Shown one piece after another: positions 1 through 7,760 of a DNA stretch of 64,000 bases; positions within the stretch are counted from its first letter, which is position 1, and each line of letters opens with the position of its first letter. The stretch spans positions 12,106 through 76,105 of the forward strand of contig CAZIRF010000011.1 in the NCBI GenBank assembly GCA_964541755.1, written 5' to 3'. The position numbers and the translations under genes are program-made. Below the pieces are notes generated by a model that worked only from the letters and a program-made list of their open reading frames with translations, ran no database searches and was not told where the DNA came from. Source of the DNA: CAZIRF01 sp964541755. Its GTDB lineage: Bacteria > Spirochaetota > Spirochaetia > Treponematales > Breznakiellaceae.

Positions 1-67
1 GTTGCCCGGCATAACCAGGAACAATTCCCTCAAGGAAGCGGAGACTTTCACTTTATCTTGCCTGCAG

Positions 68-100
68 CATTATACATTACTATATTTGTAATGTATAATG
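68..100. promoter_or_regulatory. Palindromic operator over the hemerythrin promoter
   Basis: A perfect inverted repeat with 13-bp arms (CATTATACATTAC and its complement) flanks a 7-bp AT spacer. It overlaps a plausible promoter: TATAAT at 94-99 with a weak -35 (TATACA) at 71-76, spacing 17 bp. A protein bound here would block transcription, so a repressor site is the simplest reading. The regulator is not identifiable from the window. Confidence 0.7.
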
Positions 101-125
101 CACATCACCATTGCAGGAGAGAACA

Positions 126-671
126 ATGAACTATGCCAGCCAGATTCTCAAGGATGAACACGAAGCCATTCTCACCGGCCTAAATTTTCTCGATTCGATA
201 CAAAAAAGCCTTGATGGCCCTGCTCCTTCCCCCAAAAAGGACCTTGAGGACATGGTTACCTTCTTCACCCTCTTCGCGGACAGCTGTCACCATGGAAAAG
301 AAGAGGGAATACTCTTTCCCGCCATGGAACAGGCAGGCATCCCGAATCAGGGAGGCCCCATTGGGCAAATGCTCCACGAACACGAGTTGGGGCGCTCCTA
401 CATGAAGGGGATGAAGGAGGCCCTCGCCGGTGACGGGGTGGATATCCCGGCATTCAGGCGCTACGCACTCGAGTACATAAGCTTCCTTCGCACCCATATA
501 GAGAAAGAGAATACGGTTCTCTTCCCCATGGGCGACCAATTCATTCCGGAAGAGGACCAAGCGGGACTCATTGCGGCCTTTGAACACCACGAGGAGACCG
601 TTATGGGCAAGGGCATCCACGAAGAGCTCCACGCCATGCTCGATGATTTCGCCCTTCGCTACCCCAAATAA
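126..671 (+). CDS. Hemerythrin-like (HHE) iron-binding protein
   Basis: A small soluble protein of about 181 residues with the His/Glu pattern of hemerythrin HHE domains: DEHEAIL near the N-terminus, CHHGKEEGILFPAME, HEHELGRSYM, and RTHIEKENTVLFPMGDQF. Such proteins bind a di-iron centre and act in oxygen, nitric oxide or iron-sulfur stress handling. The ATG at 126 was chosen because AGGAGA lies just upstream; an in-frame TTG at 111 sits before that ribosome site. The gene has its own palindromic operator and overlaps the 3' end of the convergent aminotransferase gene by 13 bp. The exact ligand cannot be read from sequence. Confidence 0.88.
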   Translation: MNYASQILKDEHEAILTGLNFLDSIQKSLDGPAPSPKKDLEDMVTFFTLFADSCHHGKEEGILFPAMEQAGIPNQGGPIGQMLHEHELGRSYMKGMKEALAGDGVDIPAFRRYALEYISFLRTHIEKENTVLFPMGDQFIPEEDQAGLIAAFEHHEETVMGKGIHEELHAMLDDFALRYPK

Positions 672-1960
672 TCCTTCACCCAGGCAAAGAAGCGGTCGAG
701 GCCCTCGTCGAGCTGGGCGCGGGGGCAGGCGATGTTGATGCGAAGGTAGCCGGCCCCCTCCGGGCCGAATATGCTTCCCGCCGTCACACGCACGCGGGCC
801 TCACGGGCCAAACGGTCGACGAGCTCCCGGTCGTCCTTGATGGCTGAGGGCGCAGCCTCTTTGTTTGGATCGTTTTGCCGGCCAGCCAGGCGCGATAGCA
901 GGGCGCGCGCGTCGACCCATACGAGGTAGCCGGCCTCGGGGGCGACCGGGCATACATCCAGACCGCTCGCCTCGAGGCGCGCGAGGGTATGGGATAGCTG
1001 TTCGCGAAGGAACACCCGCAGGGCGTCAAGCCAAGGCCCGCCCCCGCTGTACGCCGCATGGGCGGCGACGATGCTCATTGTATTAGGCTGACTGTAGCCC
1101 GTTGCGGCAATGCTGCGGACTATGCGGGATCGGGTGGCCTCGTCTCGCACCACAAAGTGCGAGAGGTGGAGCCCCGGTATATTGAAGGTCTTGTTGGGCG
1201 CCCCGATGATGACGAGCGGCAGCTCTGTATCGGCCGGAAGGCTCGCGAGCGAGACGAAGGGGCGGCCCCCCAGGGCGAGGTCTGCGTGTATCTCGTCGAC
1301 GATAAGGGCGATACCCTCCCTCTTGGCGAAGACTAAAAGGGAGGCAAGCTCCCCCTCGCTCCAGATACGGCCGCCGGGATTGTGGGGTGAGCAGAGGAGC
1401 AGGGCCTCGACGACAAGGCCGCGCGTGCGCGCGTGCGTGAGCGAGCCCTCAAGGGCCGGGACCGAAAGGGCAAAATGGCCGTCTTCCCGCAGTCCCAGTG
1501 AAGAAGTAACGAGTTCCCGGTCGTTGTCCCTTACTATTGAATAAAAGGGATAGTAGACCGGCGAGGGGACGAGGATACCGGCGCCCGCCTGCGTAAGGGC
1601 CCGTATCGCGATCCCCAGCGAGGGGACGACACCGGGCCCCAAGAGGAAATCACCCTCCGAGGGCCAGGGCGAAACATCAGCCGTGCTCCCCAAAAAAGAC
1701 GCAAGAGCCCCGGTGGGCTTCGCATAGCGGCTCCGGTACCAGGCGGCGAGGAGCTTCCGGTAGTCGCCGGGCGGGTTTGTATACCCGTAGACCGGGTGGG
1801 CCGCGCGGCGCGACAGGGCTTCGACGACCACATCGGGCGAGGCGAGGTCCATGTCTGCCACCCAGAGGGGAATGACATCGGCCTTCCCCTCTTCGTTGTA
1901 GCGATCGTCCCACTTGAGCGAGTCTGTATGCCGGCGGTCCGGTGAATCCTTGATGTACAT
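659..1960 (-). CDS. MalY/PatB-family PLP aminotransferase (probable cystathionine beta-lyase)
   Basis: A fold-type I PLP enzyme of 433 residues. Recognisable blocks are VIPLWVADMDLASPDV near the N-terminus, GYTNPPGDYR, VPSPVYYPFYSIV, LLLCSPHNPGGR, IVDEIHADLAL, and GAPNKTFNIPGL containing the PLP lysine. This pattern belongs to the MalY/PatB group, which cleaves cystathionine or cysteine C-S bonds. About 25 extra residues lie after KPTGALAS compared with the usual compact family form. The gene is divergent from an Rrf2 regulator and a transsulfuration gene, which supports a role in sulfur amino acid metabolism. A purine-rich ribosome site precedes the ATG at 1960. The substrate is inferred. 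Confidence 0.85.
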   Translation of the reverse strand: MYIKDSPDRRHTDSLKWDDRYNEEGKADVIPLWVADMDLASPDVVVEALSRRAAHPVYGYTNPPGDYRKLLAAWYRSRYAKPTGALASFLGSTADVSPWPSEGDFLLGPGVVPSLGIAIRALTQAGAGILVPSPVYYPFYSIVRDNDRELVTSSLGLREDGHFALSVPALEGSLTHARTRGLVVEALLLCSPHNPGGRIWSEGELASLLVFAKREGIALIVDEIHADLALGGRPFVSLASLPADTELPLVIIGAPNKTFNIPGLHLSHFVVRDEATRSRIVRSIAATGYSQPNTMSIVAAHAAYSGGGPWLDALRVFLREQLSHTLARLEASGLDVCPVAPEAGYLVWVDARALLSRLAGRQNDPNKEAAPSAIKDDRELVDRLAREARVRVTAGSIFGPEGAGYLRINIACPRAQLDEGLDRFFAWVKDYLG

Positions 1961-1986
1961 GCGCCTGCCCCCCTTGACGTCACCGT

Positions 1987-2008
1987 CAATACACTATAAA
2001 ACCTATAG
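1987..2008. promoter_or_regulatory. Putative Rrf2/CymR-type operator, copy 1
   Basis: The motif CAATACACTA-N6-CTATAG lies between patB-like and rrf2, 6 bp before the rrf2 start. The same fixed bases at the same spacing recur in the cysK promoter at 7714-7735. It contains the dyad ACTA-N9-TAG. It overlaps the likely rrf2 -10 region (TATAAA at 1995-2000, TTGACG at 1974-1979, a short 15-bp spacer), so autorepression is plausible. Confidence 0.65.
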
Positions 2009-2014
2009 CATATT

Positions 2015-2497
2015 ATGAGATTATCGACAAGAACCCAATACGGCCTGCGGATGCTCTGCCAACTCGCACAGGAGTATCAAAAGGGCCCCATGCAGTTGAG
2101 CGAGATCGGAAGTCGCGAGGGGGTATCGGAGAAGTACCTCGGGCAGATCATGCTCATCCTGCGCAACTCCTCGCTCGTTTCGGCCCAGCGCGGCTCCCAG
2201 GGAGGCTACTTCTTGAGCCGCCCGCCCGACCGCATCAGCGTCCTCGAGGCTTTCGAGGTCCTCGAAGGGGAAGTCCTGGGCGCCGGCGACGAAGCGGGAG
2301 CCGGGAGCCGCAGCACCGGCAGTGCGGCCGGCCCCGCGCCACAGGGAAGCGAAGAAGGGCACGACATGGCCCGGGCGGCCAACGAGATATGGATCCGCTT
2401 ACGCACACTTATTACCGGGGAGCTCGCCCGCTGGACCCTGGAGGATCTTACCAAGCTGGCCTCCTGGCGCAGCGGCTATATGGATTTTTCAATTTAG
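2015..2497 (+). CDS. Rrf2-family transcriptional regulator (CymR-like)
   Basis: A 160-residue regulator beginning MRLSTRTQYGLRML, the standard Rrf2 start, with a winged helix-turn-helix (LSEIGSREGVSEKYLGQIM, then SLVSAQRGSQGGYFLSRP). It has no three-cysteine cluster, so it is not an IscR/NsrR-type Fe-S protein and fits the CymR (cysteine metabolism) group better. A Gly/Ala/Ser-rich linker at about 90-115 is longer than usual. The ATG lies only a few bases after the promoter motifs with no Shine-Dalgarno, so the mRNA is probably leaderless. It precedes a transsulfuration enzyme by 88 bp and faces a PatB-like gene, and a matching operator precedes cysK. Confidence 0.9.
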   Translation: MRLSTRTQYGLRMLCQLAQEYQKGPMQLSEIGSREGVSEKYLGQIMLILRNSSLVSAQRGSQGGYFLSRPPDRISVLEAFEVLEGEVLGAGDEAGAGSRSTGSAAGPAPQGSEEGHDMARAANEIWIRLRTLITGELARWTLEDLTKLASWRSGYMDFSI

Positions 2498-2585
2498 GCA
2501 CGAGATACCGCATCGTGCAGCCGCGTGTCGCGGCCGCGACTGCACGCTTCCGGTTACCGGGTATTTGCAACAAGGAGGCTCTTTC

Positions 2586-3779
2586 ATGGCTTCAATTGAC
2601 CCAAGCTGGTCATCCGCTTCCATCGCCGTTCGCGGCGCAAATGGCGGCGACCCCGTCACGGGGGCCATCAGCACCCCCATCTACCAGAGCGCGACCTTTC
2701 GCCACCCGGCTCTGGGAGAGACGACCGGCTGGGACTACTCCCGCCAGGGCAACCCCACCCGCAGCGAGCTCGAGGCCACCGTGGCCCTCCTTGAGGGCGG
2801 GGACTCCGGTTTCGCATTTTCCACCGGTATGGCGTCCCTGGCAGCCGTCCTCGACCTCCTCTCGAGCGGAGACCACACAATCCTCTGCGAAGACCTCTAC
2901 GGCGGGACCTGGCGCCTCTTCGACGAACTCGCTTCACGAAGAGGCATCCGCTTCGACCTCGTCGACACCCGCGACCTCCACGCCGTAAAAGAGGCCTGCA
3001 CAAGCGAGACCCGCCTCCTCCTGGTCGAGAGCCCCTCGAACCCCATGGCCCGGGTGAGCGACCTTGCCGCCCTGGCAGCCATTGCCCGCGAACGGGATAT
3101 ACTCTTTGCGGTCGACAATACCTTCCTCACACCGGTTTTCCAAAGACCCCTCGCACTCGGGGCAGACCTCGTCATCCACTCGGGGAGCAAGTTTCTCGCC
3201 GGCCACAACGACACCCTCGCCGGCCTCCTCGTAACGCGCAAGGGGGCCTCCTTTGCGCCAGGTAATGGAGAGCGCTTGGATCTCGCAGAGCGCCTCGCCC
3301 TTATTCAAAAGACGACCGGCGCCGTCCTCGCCCCCTTCGATGCCTGGCTGGTCCTGCGCGGCCTAAAAACCCTCCACCTGCGCGTGCGTTCCCAGGCGGC
3401 ATCGGCGCTTGCCCTCGCCCGCTTCCTCGCGGACCACCCCGCCCTGGAAGCGGTGTACTACCCGGGTCTCGAAGAGCACCCGCAGTACGAGCTCTCTAAA
3501 AAACAGGCCGGCGGCTTTGGCTCCATGATCTCCTTCCGGGTCAAGGAAGAAAAGCTCGTCGCACAAGTCCTCGAGAGTGTGCGCCTTGTCCGCTTTGCAG
3601 AGAGCCTCGGGGGCGTCGAGAGCCTCATCACCTTCCCCTGGCTCCAGACCCATGCCGCCATCCCTGCCGAACTGCGAAAAAGATTGGGGGTCGACGAGCG
3701 GCTCTTGCGCCTCTCAGTGGGGGTGGAAGACCTCGAAGACCTCAAGAGGGACCTCGCAGAAGCCCTTTCCCCGCAGTAG
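2586..3779 (+). CDS. Trans-sulfuration PLP enzyme (cystathionine gamma-synthase/lyase family)
   Basis: A 397-residue Cys/Met-metabolism PLP enzyme. Family blocks include GAISTPIYQSATFRHP, YSRQGNPTR, AFSTGMASLAAVL, VESPSNPMARV, VDNTFLTPVFQRPL, and HSGSKFLAGHND with the PLP lysine. The reading frame runs far upstream, but AAGGAGG at 2571-2577 places the start at ATG 2586. Sequence alone does not separate gamma-synthase, gamma-lyase and O-acylhomoserine sulfhydrylase. Being directly downstream of the Rrf2 regulator, it is probably co-transcribed with it and, with the PatB-like enzyme and CysK, interconverts cysteine, cystathionine and homocysteine. Confidence 0.9.
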   Translation: MASIDPSWSSASIAVRGANGGDPVTGAISTPIYQSATFRHPALGETTGWDYSRQGNPTRSELEATVALLEGGDSGFAFSTGMASLAAVLDLLSSGDHTILCEDLYGGTWRLFDELASRRGIRFDLVDTRDLHAVKEACTSETRLLLVESPSNPMARVSDLAALAAIARERDILFAVDNTFLTPVFQRPLALGADLVIHSGSKFLAGHNDTLAGLLVTRKGASFAPGNGERLDLAERLALIQKTTGAVLAPFDAWLVLRGLKTLHLRVRSQAASALALARFLADHPALEAVYYPGLEEHPQYELSKKQAGGFGSMISFRVKEEKLVAQVLESVRLVRFAESLGGVESLITFPWLQTHAAIPAELRKRLGVDERLLRLSVGVEDLEDLKRDLAEALSPQ

Positions 3780-4082
3780 TAACCGGAAGCTTGCAGTTGA
3801 AGGAGGGGGCGCAGAGCCCCCCTCGTGAAAGAGGGAACCAGAGGCCTGTAGGGCAGCGGGCCTCTGGCCCGCCCCCGTCGCGCCACAATCCTGGCACGAC
3901 CCGACGCCCCCCGCGGCCGGGCCGCGGGCCGCGCGGGCCGTACCGGCCCGGCTCAAGCTATGGCGGGTCTCTGCGAGCCCCGCCCACATGCGGCAGGCGA
4001 ACGCGCCCCGGGTCCCGGCCTCCCCCCGCGAAACAATCGGGCACTTGACGAAGAACCCTGCGGGCACTTACTGCGCAGCGCT
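3780..4082. other. G+C-rich convergent intergenic region with hairpins
   Basis: No gene is seen in these 303 bases between two convergent genes. Several short inverted repeats are present: GGGGGC/GCCCCC at 3805-3821 just after the transsulfuration gene, CCAGAGGCC/GGCCTCTGG at 3838-3846 and 3859-3867, and GGCGGG/CCCGCC around 3962-3983. The first probably ends transcription of the upstream gene, although no T-tract follows. The stretch around 3905-3950 is almost pure G+C. Confidence 0.5.
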
Positions 4083-6227
4083 CTACTCCCGCAGGGTAAA
4101 ACGCGAAACCATGGAAGAGACGGTGTCCACTTGGTCGCGATTGGTCTGGCTCAATTCCTCTACCTGTTGTATCAAAGCGTTAATTTCGGAGATACCGCCA
4201 ACAATTTCCTTCATGCCCAGGCGAACCTCATTGGAAATATGGGAAATTCCTTCAAGAGAGCTGCTGATGGCAGTACTGTCACTGTTCATGTTGTTGGACA
4301 TGCTACGAACCTGCTGAGTGTTCTCATTCATCTCACTTAGTGCTTCCAGAATCTGGCTGGTCCCTGCCGATTGCTCGGTTATGGAACCCAGAAGGCTGTT
4401 CTGCAGATCAGTCACAACACGAATACGTTCATTCATTCCCTCAAAGCTCTTGACCGCGTTGGCGGTAGTGGAAACCATGGCCTCTATGACCGAGCGAATG
4501 GTATGTATGTTCTCGGCAATATTTTTGGATTGCATCCCGGAATTTTCTGCAAGTTTGCGAATCTCGTCGGCAACAACGGCGAAGCCGCGCCCCGCATCCC
4601 CCGCATGGGCTGCCTCGATAGCGGCATTCATGGCAAGCAGATTGGTTTGACCGGCTATGGACGCAATGAGTTCATTTGCCTCAAGAAGCTTTTCCGACTG
4701 TGCGTCGACTTCCTTGATACGTTCGCTTACATCTGCGATATGATTATTTGTCTCGCCTGCGGCCGAAACCATTTGAGCGACAACGGTGGACATGTTCTCC
4801 ACATTTTGTTTTTCCGATCGTATGCTTGCAATCATTTCCTCAATACTTGCACTGCTCTCTGCCACCGCAGAGGCCTGGGCATTGACCGCATCATTCATAT
4901 TTGCGAGTTGGGTCAAAAAGGATTCCAAGACCGTTACAGCGGAACCGGTCTCGTTATACTGCCGTTCTATCTGTCGATCCATGCTTGCGAGGGTGGTCGA
5001 TACCTCGGTTTCGGCGGCCGCCGTCTGTTGCATGTTCCCCGCAAGACGGTGTCCTGTAGATTCCAGGGTCAAGACCGCGCGCTTGACCTCCGAGAGCATT
5101 CGGGAGAGGCTCTCCATAAAACTGTTGAAGGCCCCGGAAAGCGCACCGATTTCATCCCGCGTTTCGACCGGTATATCCCGCGACAGATCCCCCTTGCCCG
5201 AGGCAATTTCCGCAAGGACAAGGCTGATAGACGTCAAGGGGCGACTTATCAGACGAATGAATGGAAAACTGAGCGCCACAACCAGCAGAATCGCAAGAAG
5301 GAATTGAACAATAACGATAATGAATGAATTCTGTTGGGATTCCGTCGCTTCATTGTTCAAGAGGGCGACTTCGGCGAGATCCGTGCGTATGACGTTGTTT
5401 ATCCGGGCGCTCAAGGCCATTGAGGCATCCCAAAATGTCGTTCCGTCAATTGCGTAGTCACCACTTTTGTAAGTGGCCAAAATCGACAAAATACCCCGTT
5501 CGGATACTCCCATCTCATTCGAACCAAGAATGGCAGCCACTTCCTTACTGTTGTCTTCGTCGAAGACAAGTGCAGGGCTCGTTAGCTGTGCGGTCGCCGT
5601 GACAAAAAGTGAAGCGGTATGCCAGGCGGTCGCCTCGTCAAGCGTCGTGCGGGCATCGAAAATGGCAGATGCATACCCGCGCGTCAAGGCAAGCGCCTCA
5701 CTGGCATCTACCAGGACATTGAGCCCCAGGAGACGCTTTCCAATATCCCCTTCGGTTCTGAGGAGGGCAGCCTCATTGGAAAGAACGACCAGAGAGCTGA
5801 CAAATTTTGTATAAGCAGAAAGCGTTACATCATAAGAGAGCTCGTTTCGATCAACCCGCCCCCTAAGTGCAGAGAGGGTGCCAAAGGCATTGGCAGCCCT
5901 GTCCTTGATCTCGATGCGAAAGGCCGTTTGAGGCAGGTACGAAAGAAATGTTTCTATCTGTTCATCGGTTTTTTTCCTCGTCGCAGCGAGTTGCGCGGCG
6001 CTGAGCCCGCCATTTACATAGCGTGCCGACTGTCCACGCTCAAGCTGAAGCACTTCTATGGTATCCAGATTGGTCGAGAAAAAAACGAGGTTTTTTTCCT
6101 GCGCCTTGAAGGCGCTATAACTCTTTGCATCCCGAATCATTACCTGTAAACCGGTTATCATGAGGGCGAGTATGGGAACTGCGACCAAGATGAAGAGCTT
6201 CATGCGGAGCGAAAGTGTTTTGAACAC
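4083..6227 (-). CDS. Methyl-accepting chemotaxis protein with NIT-like sensor domain
   Basis: A 714-residue membrane chemoreceptor. One transmembrane helix lies at about 9-30 and a second at about 305-328. The periplasmic segment starts with LQLERGQSARYVNGGLS, a signature of the NIT (nitrate/nitrite-sensing type) helical domain. A HAMP domain follows TM2, then a long signalling coiled coil with the conserved tip NLLAMNAAIEAAHAGDAGRGFAVVADEIRKLAE (about 515-550). There is no C-terminal CheR/CheB docking pentapeptide. It stands alone, more than 20 kb from the che operon, so its partner array is unknown. Nitrate as ligand is a family-level guess. Confidence 0.92.
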   Translation of the reverse strand: MFKTLSLRMKLFILVAVPILALMITGLQVMIRDAKSYSAFKAQEKNLVFFSTNLDTIEVLQLERGQSARYVNGGLSAAQLAATRKKTDEQIETFLSYLPQTAFRIEIKDRAANAFGTLSALRGRVDRNELSYDVTLSAYTKFVSSLVVLSNEAALLRTEGDIGKRLLGLNVLVDASEALALTRGYASAIFDARTTLDEATAWHTASLFVTATAQLTSPALVFDEDNSKEVAAILGSNEMGVSERGILSILATYKSGDYAIDGTTFWDASMALSARINNVIRTDLAEVALLNNEATESQQNSFIIVIVQFLLAILLVVALSFPFIRLISRPLTSISLVLAEIASGKGDLSRDIPVETRDEIGALSGAFNSFMESLSRMLSEVKRAVLTLESTGHRLAGNMQQTAAAETEVSTTLASMDRQIERQYNETGSAVTVLESFLTQLANMNDAVNAQASAVAESSASIEEMIASIRSEKQNVENMSTVVAQMVSAAGETNNHIADVSERIKEVDAQSEKLLEANELIASIAGQTNLLAMNAAIEAAHAGDAGRGFAVVADEIRKLAENSGMQSKNIAENIHTIRSVIEAMVSTTANAVKSFEGMNERIRVVTDLQNSLLGSITEQSAGTSQILEALSEMNENTQQVRSMSNNMNSDSTAISSSLEGISHISNEVRLGMKEIVGGISEINALIQQVEELSQTNRDQVDTVSSMVSRFTLRE

Positions 6228-6377
6228 AGAATTCCTCCCAATTCGTCGTCAATTCAAGTATACCGACAATAATGGAGAATTCAAGGATTTTGGAGAAATC
6301 CGACCCATTCCGCCTAGAACGTCGAGTACCGGGCGTCAGTATACACCCTGTCCCCGCAGGCGGCGTAGCGAAATAAC

Positions 6378-6419
6378 AGCCCGAAGGGGCAGGCCGGCGA
6401 CGGCCTGCCCCTTCGGGCT
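6378..6419 (-). terminator. Strong hairpin terminator after the ferredoxin gene
   Basis: A perfect 19-bp stem (6378-6396 with 6401-6419) closes a four-base loop. On the minus strand it is followed by GTTATTT, so it most likely ends the tetR-ferredoxin transcript about 90 bases past the stop codon. The remaining bases between 6228 and 6511 show no gene. Confidence 0.75.
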
Positions 6420-6511
6420 TTATGAAGCCGACGCGGCGTGGGGATGGCCGCCGGGGTCCCCGCAGATCCCCCCCTCTTCCCCAAAAAAGAACCGTCTGGG
6501 CGGCCACGGTT

Positions 6512-6928
6512 CTACCGAAAGCGGATGGCTTGAGGGTGGCAGACGCGCGCACAGGCGCCGCAGGAGAGGCAGTCCTGCTTGCGGATGACGCGCATGCCGT
6601 CCGATCGGGTATCGATGGCGTGGACGGGGCATACACGCTGGCAGGCCCCGCAGGCGATGCAGGCATTTTCGTCGACGCGCCAGGCGCGCAGAGCCGGGCG
6701 GGAACTCAGGCTCAAGAGGCTTCCGAAGGGGCAGATGCTGTTGTGCCAGAGGGCCTCTTCAAAAAAGAGGGTAATGAAGGCGGCGAAGGCCGTGAGTATG
6801 GCCAGGATTGGGAGCGGCGCGCCCGCTCGTTGTACGATAACCATGAGGGCGACAAAGAGGGCGAGGAAGACGGCGGGAACAAGGATGCGGAAAAAGCCTT
6901 CCGCGTTGCGGTTCTTCGATGGCTTCAT
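6512..6928 (-). CDS. Membrane-anchored 2x[4Fe-4S] ferredoxin-like protein
   Basis: A 138-residue protein with two hydrophobic segments in the first 55 residues (ILVPAVFLALFVALMVIV and ILAILTAFAAFITLFF) and two classical cluster motifs, CIACGACQRVCP and CLSCGACARVCHP. The CPFG between membrane and cluster regions recalls NapH/CcoG-like 4Fe-4S membrane proteins, but this one is much shorter. It probably passes electrons at the inner membrane. Its start overlaps the stop of the upstream TetR gene by 4 bp (ATGA), so the two are translationally coupled and the TetR protein likely controls it. The redox partner is not in the window. Confidence 0.85.
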   Translation of the reverse strand: MKPSKNRNAEGFFRILVPAVFLALFVALMVIVQRAGAPLPILAILTAFAAFITLFFEEALWHNSICPFGSLLSLSSRPALRAWRVDENACIACGACQRVCPVHAIDTRSDGMRVIRKQDCLSCGACARVCHPQAIRFR

Positions 6929-7542
6929 GAGTGGCCTCCCCCGACGGCTGAAAGGACGGATGTAACGTAGGCGCGGGTGCGTTCCACGAGACCGGGACCG
7001 GGACCGGGACCGGGGCCGGGGCCCTCGCCGTGTTCGTGCCAGCTTGAGACCAGAAGCCTGAAGCCGCCGGCGACCATGAAGACGAGGGTTTCGGGGTCTG
7101 CGGCGGGATTGACGGAACCGCTCGCCCGGGCCTGCGTCAAGAGCTCGTGCAGTTGCGCGAGCGAGCGGGTCATGAGGTCCTGCACGCGGCGGTACAGCTG
7201 CGCTTCGTGGCGCAGGGGTTCTGCATTCAAAAGGAAGAGGGAGAGGGGGGGGAAGGATTCAAACTGATGGGCCTGGCGGACAAAAAAGGCGCGAATCTGT
7301 GCGAGGGGCGCGGGGCCGGCCGCGCAGGCATGGGTCCAGGATTCGACGGTGTTGGCTTCGAGGCGCTCGACCATGCCCTCGAGTATGGCCCGCTTGGAGG
7401 CGAAGTGGCGGTAGAGGGCAGCCTCGCTCACGCCCAGGGCTGCAGCGAGGCGCTTTGTGGTGAGCTCCGGCAGGCCATACCGCTCGAGAAGGGTGAAAGC
7501 CTCGCTGATAATCCGGGTTTGCCGGGCTGAGTGTTCTGTCAT
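6925..7542 (-). CDS. TetR-family transcriptional regulator
   Basis: A 205-residue repressor-type protein with an N-terminal TetR helix-turn-helix: FTLLERYGLPELTTKRLAAALGVSEAALYRHFASKRAIL. The C-terminal ligand domain is family-variable. Residues at about 177-188 form a Gly-Pro run (GPGPGPGPGPG) encoded by a hexanucleotide repeat, which is unusual and could vary in length. It is the first gene of a two-gene operon with a membrane ferredoxin. A perfect palindrome at 7562-7585, just upstream, is the likely autoregulatory operator. The inducer is unknown. Confidence 0.9.
   Translation of the reverse strand: MTEHSARQTRIISEAFTLLERYGLPELTTKRLAAALGVSEAALYRHFASKRAILEGMVERLEANTVESWTHACAAGPAPLAQIRAFFVRQAHQFESFPPLSLFLLNAEPLRHEAQLYRRVQDLMTRSLAQLHELLTQARASGSVNPAADPETLVFMVAGGFRLLVSSWHEHGEGPGPGPGPGPGLVERTRAYVTSVLSAVGGGHS
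6991..7020. repeat. Hexanucleotide tandem repeat inside the tetR gene
   Basis: Five tandem 6-bp units (four ACCGGG and one GCCGGG) lie in frame in the TetR coding sequence and encode alternating Gly and Pro. Gain or loss of a unit would keep the frame and change only the linker length. Confidence 0.8.
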
Positions 7543-7561
7543 ACGCTGATGCTCCCCATTG

Positions 7562-7585
7562 AGGTTAGTGATTATTCACTAACCT
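7562..7585. promoter_or_regulatory. TetR-type operator
   Basis: A perfect 24-bp palindrome: AGGTTAGTGA, a TTAT spacer, then TCACTAACCT. It sits 20 bp upstream of the tetR start, just downstream of a TGTCAA (TTGACA on the minus strand) at 7604-7609. Its symmetry and size fit a TetR dimer site, most likely for autoregulation. Confidence 0.75.
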
Positions 7586-7698
7586 GCCATTCCGAAGTTG
7601 TTTTGTCAAGATTGCGCTTTCAAAACGCAATGAATTTTGAATGAACCTCTCTTGATCGTCCGTTGGGGAAGAAAAACACGCTACGTGGCGACGGGAAC

Positions 7699-7727
7699 TT
7701 GACAACATCAAGACAATACACTACATT
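7699..7727 (+). promoter_or_regulatory. cysK promoter
   Basis: TTGACA at 7699-7704 and TACATT at 7722-7727 are separated by 17 bp. The putative Rrf2 operator at 7714-7735 overlaps the spacer and the whole -10 element. Confidence 0.7.
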
Positions 7728-7735
7728 CACTATAG
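7714..7735. promoter_or_regulatory. Putative Rrf2/CymR-type operator, copy 2
   Basis: CAATACACTA-N6-CTATAG matches the site at 1987-2008 in all 16 fixed positions and in spacing, while the six central bases differ (CATTCA against TAAAAC). Bound protein would cover the cysK -10 element, which predicts repression. Confidence 0.7.
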
Positions 7736-7760
7736 TTTTGATAGCATAAGGAGCACAGAG

